From Streptomyces sp. NRRL F-5122 (GTDB taxonomy: Bacteria > Actinomycetota > Actinomycetes > Streptomycetales > Streptomycetaceae), in the NCBI RefSeq assembly GCF_001507435.1, contig NZ_LMWH01000139.1, positions 1 through 64,000 on the forward strand: 64,000 bases of DNA, read 5' to 3'. Shown piece by piece: positions 8,799-16,198 of the stretch. The position numbers were made by a program, and so were the translations under genes. Every line of letters begins with the position of its first letter. Position 1 is the stretch's first letter. Under the pieces are notes generated by a model. The model was not told where the DNA came from. It saw nothing but the letters and a program-made list of their open reading frames with translations, and searched no databases.

Positions 8799-10430
8799 GT
8801 GCACGACGAACTCATCGCACGGGCCAAGACGTGGCTGGCCGAGGACCCCGACGCGGAGACCCGTGAAGAGCTCGCCAAGCTCATCGACGCCGAGGATCAC
8901 GCCGAGCTCGCCGCGCGCTTCAGCGGCACCCTCCAGTTCGGCACCGCCGGTCTCCGCGGCGAACTCGGCGCGGGCCCCATGCGCATGAACCGTGCCGTGG
9001 TCATCCGCGCGGCCGCCGGTCTCGCCGCGTACCTCACGGCCGAGGGGCAGTCGGGCGGGCTCGTCGTCATCGGCTACGACGCCCGCCACAAGTCCGCCGA
9101 CTTCGCCCGGGACACCGCGGCCGTCGTCACGGGCGCGGGCCTGCGCGCGGCCCTCCTTCCGCGCCCCCTGCCCACGCCCGTCCTCGCGTTCGCCATCAGG
9201 CACCTCGGCGCGGTCGCCGGGGTGGAGGTCACGGCCAGCCACAACCCGCCCCGCGACAACGGCTACAAGGTCTACCTCGGCGACGGTTCCCAGATCGTGC
9301 CGCCCGCCGACGCCGGGATCGCGGCCGAGATCGACGCGATCGGCAGCCTCACCGCGGTCCCCCGCCCGGACAGCGGCTGGGAGGTCCTCGACGACAGCGT
9401 CCTGGAGGCCTACCTCGCCCGCACGGACGCCGTCCTCGCCGAGGGCTCCCCGCGGACCGCGCGCACCGTCTACACGGCGATGCACGGCGTCGGCAAGGAC
9501 GTGCTGCTCGCCGCCTTCGCCCGGGCCGGCTTCCCCGTCCCGGCCCTCGTCGCCGAGCAGGCCGAACCGGACCCGGACTTCCCGACCGTCGCCTTCCCGA
9601 ACCCGGAAGAGCCCGGCGCCATGGACCTCGCCTTCGCGAAGGCCCGCGAGACGGACCCCGACCTCGTCATCGCCAACGACCCCGACGCCGACCGCTGCGC
9701 CGTGGCGGTCAAGGACGGCGAGGACTGGCGCATGCTCCGGGGCGACGAGGTGGGCGCCCTCCTCGGTGCGCACCTCGTGCGCGGCGGAGCCACCGGCACC
9801 CTCGCGGAGTCGATCGTGTCCTCCTCGCTCCTGCGCCGTATCGCCGAGAAGGCGGGCCAGCCGTTCGTGGAGACCCTCACCGGCTTCAAGTGGATCGCCC
9901 GCGCCGAGGGCCTGCGCTACGGCTACGAGGAGGCGCTCGGCTACTGCGTCGATCCCGCGGGCGTGCGCGACAAGGACGGCATCACCGCCGCGCTCCTGGT
10001 CACCGAGCTGGCCTCGGTGCTGAAGGAGGAGGGCCGCACGCTCCTCGACCTCCTCGACGACCTGGCCGTGGAGCACGGTCTGCACGCCACGGACCAGCTC
10101 TCGGTCCGGGTCGAGGACCTGTCGGTCATCGCGGACGCGATGCGGCGCCTGCGCGAGCAGCCGCCGGTGCGGCTCGGCGGTCTGCCGGTGACGACGGCCG
10201 AGGACCTGACGCGGGGCACGGCGTCGCTCCCGCCGACCGACGGGCTGCGGTACACCCTCGACGGCGCCCGGGTCGTCGTCCGGCCGAGCGGCACCGAGCC
10301 GAAGCTCAAGTGCTATCTGGAGGTGGTCGTGCCGGTCGGCTCCCGTGCGGAACTCGGCGCCGCGCGGGCCAGGGCCGTGGAGCTCCTCGGTGCCGTCAAG
10401 CGGGATCTCGCGGCGGCCGCGGGGATCTGA
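8799..10430 (+). CDS. Phospho-sugar mutase (phosphomannomutase/phosphopentomutase family)
   Basis: The 543-residue protein carries the phosphoserine loop GVEVTASHNPPRDNGYKVY near residue 145, the metal loop NDPDADRCAVAV near residue 290, the sugar loop EEALGYCVDP near 375 and the phosphate-binding RPSGTEPKLKCYLE near 495. Enzymes of this class swap phosphate between C1 and C6, or C1 and C5 in phosphopentomutases. Placed behind punA and with deoC and deoA in the window, a phosphopentomutase role (deoxyribose 1-phosphate to 5-phosphate) is attractive but inferred. GTG 8799 follows CGAGAGGTTG. An uncharacterised 246-bp gap separates it from punA. Confidence 0.9.
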   Translation: MHDELIARAKTWLAEDPDAETREELAKLIDAEDHAELAARFSGTLQFGTAGLRGELGAGPMRMNRAVVIRAAAGLAAYLTAEGQSGGLVVIGYDARHKSADFARDTAAVVTGAGLRAALLPRPLPTPVLAFAIRHLGAVAGVEVTASHNPPRDNGYKVYLGDGSQIVPPADAGIAAEIDAIGSLTAVPRPDSGWEVLDDSVLEAYLARTDAVLAEGSPRTARTVYTAMHGVGKDVLLAAFARAGFPVPALVAEQAEPDPDFPTVAFPNPEEPGAMDLAFAKARETDPDLVIANDPDADRCAVAVKDGEDWRMLRGDEVGALLGAHLVRGGATGTLAESIVSSSLLRRIAEKAGQPFVETLTGFKWIARAEGLRYGYEEALGYCVDPAGVRDKDGITAALLVTELASVLKEEGRTLLDLLDDLAVEHGLHATDQLSVRVEDLSVIADAMRRLREQPPVRLGGLPVTTAEDLTRGTASLPPTDGLRYTLDGARVVVRPSGTEPKLKCYLEVVVPVGSRAELGAARARAVELLGAVKRDLAAAAGI

Positions 10431-10833
10431 AACCGCGGACGCGAGGCGACCGCCACCGGGACCGGAGCCCCGTCGCTCGACCGACGGCCTCCGATCCCCC
10501 GGCGGGCGCCTCCCGCACGGCACTCGGTGCAGAGGGCGCGCGCACCGCAGTCCGCTGCACTGCGGCGGCTCCGTGCTCCCGATCAGCTCCGGCGCACCCC
10601 CGGGCGGACGAACCACCCCAGTTCACCGGGAGTTGGCGCGGCGAAGGCACCTCGGTCGCCCTGCACAACGCGTCCTGCCCCACCATGAGAACGGCGTCCG
10701 ACACTTCCCCGAACCCCCAGTGGGAGCCGGTCGACGCCGTGTGCCCCGCTACCCCCCTGCGTGGGCACCCGGGCCGGACACGGTTCGCCCGACGGGGCGC
10801 TCCGTGTCCCGCCCTCAGCGTGCCCTGCGCCGC
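10431..10833. other. Non-coding stretch after phosphomutase gene
   Basis: These 403 bp contain no reading frame with family similarity and no clear hairpin. They mark the junction between conserved chromosomal backbone and the accessory Pst-like locus A, so they may hold the insertion boundary. Confidence 0.35.
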
Positions 10834-11338
10834 TCAGCCGGCCGGTGTGGCGGTGGTCCCGTCCGTCGGCGTCCCGTCCGGCGCCGGGCACTCGGTGCCG
10901 GACTGGGTGGACTCAGGGGTCTCGGTGGGCGTGGGCGACGCCGTCGCGCCGGGGCACGCCGGGTCGTCGGCCGACGGCTCGGGATCCGGAGTGGTCACCG
11001 GGTCACTCGGGGCGCTTCCGCCCTCGGTGGGAGTCGCGGTCGGGGTCTCGACAGGGGTCGCGGTGGGGCTTTCCGCGGGCGTGGGCTCGGAGGTCGGTTC
11101 CGCGGTCGCCGAGGGGCTTGCGCTCACGGACGGTGAGGGGGACGGCGACCGGGTCCGGGAGCTTCGCCTTCGGTGACGCGGTGGGCCTGCCCGAGGTCGG
11201 TGCGGCCGCAGGGGCGGGGCCGCCGGCGCGTGTCGTGGGTGTGGGTTCGGGACGGGCCGTCTCGGCCGGGACCGTGGTCGGGATCCGCGGCGCACAAACG
11301 GACCGGCCCGGGTACGTCGTACGGAGTGTGCCACTCAT
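10834..11338 (-). pseudogene. Thr/Pro/Ser-rich protein gene, apparently frameshifted
   Basis: An ATG at 11338 (MSGTLRTTYPGRSVCAPRIP) has a good site, AAGGGA, 8 bp before it. The frame reads Pro/Ala-rich coding sequence until about 11130, after which third-position GC and the sensible low-complexity composition move to another frame (SPSPSPSVSASPSATAEPTS... to the stop at 10834). The first frame instead runs into an Arg-rich tail and stops at 11003. Read together they give about 168 residues of disordered, mucin-like sequence with two cysteines near the end. Either the gene is broken, a sequencing error is present, or frameshifting occurs. It lies just downstream of pstB of locus A. Confidence 0.45.
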
Positions 11339-11421
11339 CGGACACATCCCTTCATGGACCGGTGGGAGGGGTTGTTCCGATCGATCGGCCCGAAGGACGG
11401 GTGCGGGACGGACACGGGCCA

Positions 11422-11463
11422 CGCATCGGGGCCGGGCACCCGCCGATGCCCGGCCCCGATGCG
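11422..11463 (-). terminator. Strong terminator at the end of Pst-like locus A
   Basis: A perfect 17-bp stem (11422-11438 with 11447-11463) and 8-base loop lies 29 bp after the pstB stop at 11493. Confidence 0.8.
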
Positions 11464-11492
11464 GGCGTTCTGGATCCGCGGGGCGAACGCCG

Positions 11493-12380
11493 TCAGCCGA
11501 ACCGGCCGTTCACGTAGTCCGTCGTGCGCTGGTCCTGCGGACTGTTGAACATCGCGTCCGTGGGGCCGTGTTCGACGATCACGCCCGGGGTGCCCTGCTC
11601 CGCGAGGAAGAACGCGCACTGGTCGGAGACCCGGGCCGCCTGCTGCATGTTGTGGGTGACGATCACGATGGTGACCTCTTCGGACAGCTCGTGGATCGTC
11701 TCCTCGATGCGCCGCGTCGAGGTCGGGTCGAGGGCCGAGCAGGGCTCGTCCATGAGCAGGACCCTGGGCCGTACGGCCAGCGAACGCGCGATGCACAGGC
11801 GCTGCTGCTGGCCGCCGGAGAGCGCGCCGCCGGGCTGCCGGAGACGGTCGCGGACCTCCTTCCACAGGCCCGCCTTGGTCAGGCACTCCTCGACCAACCG
11901 GTCCTTGTGGTCACGTCCGGCGTTGACACCGCTCATCTTCAGTCCGGCGGTGACGTTGTCGTAGATCGACATCGCCGGGAAGGGGTTGGGCTTCTGGAAG
12001 ACCATGCCGATCTGGCGGCGGGCGTGGGTGATGCGGCGGCCACGGTCGTAGATGTCGTCGCCGTCGAGCAGCACCCGGCCCGCGAGGGATGCGGAGCCGA
12101 CCAGTTCGTGCATGCGGTTGAGGATCCGCAGGAAGGTGGACTTGCCGCAGCCGGACGGACCGATGAGCGCGGTCACCCTGCGGGCGGGCATGGTGAGCGA
12201 GACGGCCTCGAGGACCTTGTGGTCACCGAACCAGGCCGAGATGGAGTCGGCCTCCAGGGTGGCCGGGTCGCTGCCTGCGACGGCTCCGCCGGGTCGTTCG
12301 GCCTGTATCGCCTTCCACTTCTGCGTCGGGTCGAGGATTTCGTCGACGAGTGTGTCGGTCGTGTCGGTGGTGTCGGACAT
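11493..12380 (-). CDS. pstB: Phosphate-type ABC transporter ATPase (locus A)
   Basis: The 295-residue protein is a PstB-class ATPase: Walker [11 protein letters not shown] near residue 74, Q-loop [17 protein letters not shown], signature [16 protein letters not shown], Walker [14 protein letters not shown] and switch histidine [15 protein letters not shown]. The [13 protein letters not shown] stretch is typical of PstB. A 45-residue Asp/Thr-rich N-terminal extension precedes the fold. It is the last gene of locus A, 21 bp behind the sortase-like gene and far from pstC-pstA, which are at the front. It should power import through PstC/PstA at the cytoplasmic face. A near-identical paralogue is at 58732-59568. 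Confidence 0.92.
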   Translation of the reverse strand: MSDTTDTTDTLVDEILDPTQKWKAIQAERPGGAVAGSDPATLEADSISAWFGDHKVLEAVSLTMPARRVTALIGPSGCGKSTFLRILNRMHELVGSASLAGRVLLDGDDIYDRGRRITHARRQIGMVFQKPNPFPAMSIYDNVTAGLKMSGVNAGRDHKDRLVEECLTKAGLWKEVRDRLRQPGGALSGGQQQRLCIARSLAVRPRVLLMDEPCSALDPTSTRRIEETIHELSEEVTIVIVTHNMQQAARVSDQCAFFLAEQGTPGVIVEHGPTDAMFNSPQDQRTTDYVNGRFG

Positions 12381-12401
12381 GATGGCTGGACTCCTCGTCG
12401 G

Positions 12402-13349
12402 TCAGAGCAGGTTGGGCAGCAGTCGGGCGGCGGCGCCGGAGACGGCGAGGCCGAAGGCGGCCAGGACGGGCGCGCCGACGATCCAGGTCTGCCAGCGGCC
12501 CCACGCGCGGTACGCGGCCATGGCGAGCAGGGCGGCCAGGAGCAGTCCCTGGGACCAGAGGAACACCGATAGCCAGGCCGCGTCCTCGGTGCCCAGGGCC
12601 TGCTCGGAGTCGTCGATCCAGCCGAGGGCGAGCGGGCGCGGCGGGGCGGGCTGTACGTCACTCGTCAGGGTCGCGTCGACGCGCAGGGTGCCGGAGGGGG
12701 TGTAGGGGCTGCCCTCGGCGGTGATGAGCGTGAGCCGGCCCTCGTTCTCCTTCAGGACGGGAGGCAGCGGGTCGCCCTTGTGGCGAATGGCGGTGACCTT
12801 GTACGTGGCCGTGCCCTGACCGGTCGTCAGCCGGATCTCCGTACCGGCGGGCATCTTGTGCAGGGCGTTGAACGGGCTGCCGTACCCCCACTGGCGGCCC
12901 ATGATCACGCTGGTGCCGGCCTGTCCGGGCAGCGGGGTGTCCCGGCGGTGGCCCGGACCGGACATCAGCACACCCGAGGTCGTGCCCTCCCCGACGACCT
13001 CCTTCAGGCCCAGGGCCGGGATGCGCAGCAGGGCGACGGGCGCGCCCGGCTCCAGCATCCTGCCGTCGTACGTCTGCTGGCCCACCGGCGCGACCCCGAG
13101 GGCGAGTTGGCGACGGAACTCGTCGTACGCGGTCTGCTGGTCGCGGGAGTGCTGGAGGTGGCCGACGATCGTGAGGTTGGCGGCGAAGCCGAGCATCAGG
13201 GCAGTCAGCAGGCACAGCGCGGCCCCGGTGAACGCGAAACCGGCGCGTTCCGCCCGCGGCGCCCTCGAGCTGGACTCGGGCTGGGGCTCGGGCGAGGGCT
13301 CCGGCGCCGGCGGCGCCACGGCCGGCGGGGGCGGGGTCAGCACGGTCAC
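12402..13349 (-). CDS. Sortase-fold membrane protein lacking catalytic His and Cys (locus A)
   Basis: The 315 residues comprise a Pro-rich cytoplasmic leader, TM segment at about 38-62, a class E/F-like sortase domain at about 95-230 ([66 protein letters not shown]), and two C-terminal hydrophobic segments (about 258-278 and 287-310). In active sortases the AGH(R) histidine and the TC cysteine are invariant; here they are Arg152 and Ala211, while a candidate arginine (Arg223) remains. Transpeptidation is therefore unlikely and a binding or scaffold role is inferred. It lies between an LAxTG surface-protein gene and pstB. The paralogue at 59607-60515 has the same two substitutions. Confidence 0.8.
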   Translation of the reverse strand: MTVLTPPPPAVAPPAPEPSPEPQPESSSRAPRAERAGFAFTGAALCLLTALMLGFAANLTIVGHLQHSRDQQTAYDEFRRQLALGVAPVGQQTYDGRMLEPGAPVALLRIPALGLKEVVGEGTTSGVLMSGPGHRRDTPLPGQAGTSVIMGRQWGYGSPFNALHKMPAGTEIRLTTGQGTATYKVTAIRHKGDPLPPVLKENEGRLTLITAEGSPYTPSGTLRVDATLTSDVQPAPPRPLALGWIDDSEQALGTEDAAWLSVFLWSQGLLLAALLAMAAYRAWGRWQTWIVGAPVLAAFGLAVSGAAARLLPNLL

Positions 13350-13392
13350 GGGAAGCGCTCCTGTGGAGAGATGTCGAGTGGAGAAGCGAAAG

Positions 13393-13427
13393 GCGCGGGC
13401 GGCGGGGTGGGGGCCCGCCGCCCGTGC
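13393..13427 (-). terminator. Hairpin between surface-protein and sortase-like genes
   Basis: A 14-bp GC stem (13393-13406 with 13414-13427, one G-T pair) and 7-base loop follows the surface-protein stop at 13439 by 12 bp. It may lower read-through to the sortase-like gene and pstB. Confidence 0.65.
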
Positions 13428-13438
13428 TCCGCCTGCCG

Positions 13439-14902
13439 TTACGAGCGGGGCTCGCCGAAGGTCAGCAGCCCGTTGCGCCGGCCGTACCGCACGAAGGCGA
13501 TGCCCGCCCCGGTCAGGACGACGGCGCCGATGCCGGAGAACAGCGCGATCCGGCTACCGGTGGAGGCGAGGCCGCCGGAGGGCGAGGCGCCGCCGGAGGT
13601 CGACGTGCCGCCGGAGGCGGAGTCACCGCCGGTGGTGGAATCGCCGCCCGTCGACCCGGACGTGGTGCCGGACGTGTCGCCCGAGGGATCGTCGCTCGGG
13701 TCGCCGCTGGGGTCGTCCGACGGATCGCCGGAGGGATCGTCCGACGGGTCGCCGCTCGGGGACTCGGAGGGCGGGGCGGGCACCGTGAACGGCACCGCGT
13801 CCAGGTTGCTCTCGGCATCGCCTGGGCACACCGGGCTGATCTTCCACGCGCTGATGCCTTCGACCGCGTCGTCCGGAACGGTGAGTTCAGGCCAGGTCGC
13901 TGTTCCGTCCGCGTCGGACGTGGCGCCGGGGAAGGTGCCGTCGTTCCGATCCATGGCGAGGGTGAACGCCGTGTTCGGCTCGCACCTGCGGATGATGAGC
14001 TTCACCGTCTGGCCGCGCTGCAGTTCGGGGGTGCCGGGCAGTCGCTTGCCCGAGTCGTCCAGCATCTCGAACTGCGCCAGCCGCACCCGCACCGTGAAAG
14101 GTTCGGATTCAGAGGGCACGAACTTGGTGGCGTCCGTCGGGGTGAACCGAGCGACGACGTCGTGGACCCCCAGGGGCAGTGTCGTCGTCTTGAACTCGGC
14201 CTTCCCATCGGCGACGGGGGCCTCGCCCAGCGTTGTCTCGCCTTCCAGGAACGTCACGGTGCCGGCCGCCTCCGCCGGCGTGATCGTCGCGGTGAGCGTC
14301 ACCTCCTGGTCGGGCTCGGCATTGGGGGGAGAGGCGATCAGTGCGGCGTTCGTGGCCTTCGCGCCCTCCCCGACCACCCAGTCGTCGCCGGTGACGGTGA
14401 TCTTCTGGGACCAGTACGGATCGCCCGGCGCGACCGCGTCCGGAGCAGGACTCCAGGAGAAATTGTCCACGCACCGTACGCGCAACTCGTACGTTCCGTT
14501 GCCCGTGATGACGCTCGACAGACTCTGGAACACGACATCCGGGTTGTCCGCCGCGGCCAGCGACACCGTCGAGGTCGCTTCGGTGTAGGGCGCCTGGTTG
14601 GTGATGCCTTCCTGCACCCTCGCCTCGGTGCCGTCGGCCTTCACCACGATCATGGTGAGAACGCTGTTCCAGTTGAAATCAGGTTCGCCGCCGTCAGGGC
14701 ACTTGCCCGGGATCTCCAGGGAGCCGGAGAAAGGCTGCGGGTCGGTCAGCTTGCCGCTGCCGGGCGTCAGGGTGAACTCACCGACTGAAGCCGCCCGGGC
14801 GGGCTGGGACTGCGACGCCACCAGGGCGACGACGCCCAGGGCGAGCACGGCGCAGGCCGCCACTACGGCGGCCGCTCTTCGGAACGGGTGTAGCACTCTC
14901 AT
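13439..14902 (-). CDS. LAxTG cell-wall-anchored Ig-like surface protein (locus A)
   Basis: The 487-residue protein has a signal peptide (TM about 10-30, ending SQPARA-A), a cysteine-containing N-terminal domain, an Ig-like repeat at about 195-270 (AAGTVTFLEGETTLGEAPV...HDVVARFTP), a second beta-rich domain with two cysteines, then a Ser/Asp/Gly-rich stalk built of PSGDPSDD repeats. The C-terminus has LASTG at 445-449, a hydrophobic stretch and the basic tail VRYGRRNG. LAxTG is the sorting signal of Streptomyces class E sortases, so the protein is probably linked to peptidoglycan by an active sortase elsewhere. It lies within a phosphate-transporter-like gene set; function unknown. Confidence 0.78.
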   Translation of the reverse strand: MRVLHPFRRAAAVVAACAVLALGVVALVASQSQPARAASVGEFTLTPGSGKLTDPQPFSGSLEIPGKCPDGGEPDFNWNSVLTMIVVKADGTEARVQEGITNQAPYTEATSTVSLAAADNPDVVFQSLSSVITGNGTYELRVRCVDNFSWSPAPDAVAPGDPYWSQKITVTGDDWVVGEGAKATNAALIASPPNAEPDQEVTLTATITPAEAAGTVTFLEGETTLGEAPVADGKAEFKTTTLPLGVHDVVARFTPTDATKFVPSESEPFTVRVRLAQFEMLDDSGKRLPGTPELQRGQTVKLIIRRCEPNTAFTLAMDRNDGTFPGATSDADGTATWPELTVPDDAVEGISAWKISPVCPGDAESNLDAVPFTVPAPPSESPSGDPSDDPSGDPSDDPSGDPSDDPSGDTSGTTSGSTGGDSTTGGDSASGGTSTSGGASPSGGLASTGSRIALFSGIGAVVLTGAGIAFVRYGRRNGLLTFGEPRS

Positions 14903-14953
14903 TGCGATGGCCCCCGGGGGACTTCGATGGATGGATACGGAGACAGCACGTGG

Positions 14954-14980
14954 GGCCGGGCACCTGGAAGGTGCCCGGCC
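14954..14980 (-). terminator. Hairpin after small PstS-like gene
   Basis: GGCCGGGCACC (14954-14964) pairs perfectly with GGTGCCCGGCC (14970-14980), 5-base loop, 23 bp after the stop at 15003. Confidence 0.7.
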
Positions 14981-15002
14981 GTCACGCGGGATCAGACGAC
15001 GA

Positions 15003-16028
15003 TCACGAGTTCAGGCCGCCCGTGAGCGTGCGCGCGTTGCAGTTGGAGATGGTGCCGAACCCGTAGGTCTTGATGGTGTTGCTCGCCGCGCAGATGTCCG
15101 AGAGCGCCTCGGAGATCGCGGCCTCGTTCAGCCGGGACGTCTGGACGACGTTGTAGACGTCCCGGGAGAAGATGAAGGTCGGGTTGAGCGCGAGCGAGGA
15201 GCCCGAGCCAGTGGTGGGGGACTGGCCTTCGATCTTGCGCAGGAAGGACTCACCGCGACGGTTCGGGACCTCCGCGATGCCCTTGCCCTGGGCGATCCAC
15301 TGCGCGACCGAGTACGGCATGAGCTGGTTGGCGGCGGTGATCGCCGTGCCGTCGTGCTCCTGGATCGTGTCGTTGACGCAGGCGCCCGGCGCGGTGACAC
15401 CGATGGAGTCCAGCCAGTACTGCCGGGTGCCCGAGCCGGCCTGCGGCAGCAGCGGCGCCACCGTGTGCGTACCCGTGGCGTCCGTGTAGGTGCAGTTCGT
15501 GTAGATGCTGGCCAGCTGCGCCTTCGTCAGGTCCGCCGGCACGGTGCTGTTCAGGTCGGTGGCGTAGGTCACCGCGTCCCGGGCGAACGGGACGTAGGTG
15601 AGGTCGGTGCCGGGCACGGAGGCCTTCGGACCGCGCGAGGAGCGGGCGAAGTCGATGCAGGTGGTGCCGCCGTTGGTGATGTCCTCGGACAGCCGGGCGA
15701 TGCCGTTGCTGGAGCCGTTGGTGTTGGCGCGGGTGTACTGGCACTCCGTCGAAGTCGCGGGTGTGGGCTTGGTCTTGTACGGGTCACCGAGGCCACCGAC
15801 GGCGTTCCACGACGCGACGATCTTGTTGCCGCCGGTGCCGACGACGACGTCGGTGCCGTTGGCCAGGCCGTTCATGACGTACTGCGTGGTGTCCGAGCCG
15901 ACCGCGGCCAGGGTGCGGTAGTCGGTCAGCGAGGACGGGTCGGCCGAAGCCGGGGTGGTCAGGATGCCGAGACCGAGAACCGCGGCGCCGACAGCGGCAC
16001 CGACCTTGGCGTAAGACTTGACGTTCAC
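15003..16028 (-). CDS. Small secreted PstS-like substrate-binding protein (locus A)
   Basis: Starting at GTG 16028 (site AAGGGG 7 bp before), the 341-residue product has a Sec signal peptide ending TTPASA and no lipobox cysteine. The PstS-like fold shows the ligand loops LAAVGSDTTQYVMNGLA near residue 40 and QAGSGTRQYWLDSIG near residue 205, with IDFARSSRGPK and VPFARDAVTY between them. These loops bind oxyanions in phosphate-binding proteins, though the SDTTQ form differs from the usual GSST. Several cysteines are present. It has no membrane anchor, so it may be freely secreted or held by partners. Its own promoter may lie in the 170 bp upstream. Confidence 0.82.
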   Translation of the reverse strand: MNVKSYAKVGAAVGAAVLGLGILTTPASADPSSLTDYRTLAAVGSDTTQYVMNGLANGTDVVVGTGGNKIVASWNAVGGLGDPYKTKPTPATSTECQYTRANTNGSSNGIARLSEDITNGGTTCIDFARSSRGPKASVPGTDLTYVPFARDAVTYATDLNSTVPADLTKAQLASIYTNCTYTDATGTHTVAPLLPQAGSGTRQYWLDSIGVTAPGACVNDTIQEHDGTAITAANQLMPYSVAQWIAQGKGIAEVPNRRGESFLRKIEGQSPTTGSGSSLALNPTFIFSRDVYNVVQTSRLNEAAISEALSDICAASNTIKTYGFGTISNCNARTLTGGLNS

Positions 16029-16198
16029 TTCTGAACCCCTTGGTTTCTGGATTTTCGAAGACTGGACGTTCAAGCTGAATCCGGATTTTCGCACTGCCGA
16101 CCCGTCGGCCGGCCACCGATTACATTTCCAGAATTGCGTACGATGGCCAACCAATTCCCTGCGATGGAAAGGTTACGGGGAGGCTTCTTAGGTGTCTC

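Noticed and set aside
11493..12380. Housekeeping pst operon of the species
   Set aside because: Gene order, extra surface genes, C-terminally anchored PstS and a second copy at 58732 do not fit the single canonical pstSCAB operon, which in S. coelicolor lies elsewhere (SCO4139-4142).
12402..13349. Functional class E sortase
   Set aside because: Both the catalytic His and Cys positions are substituted, in both paralogues.
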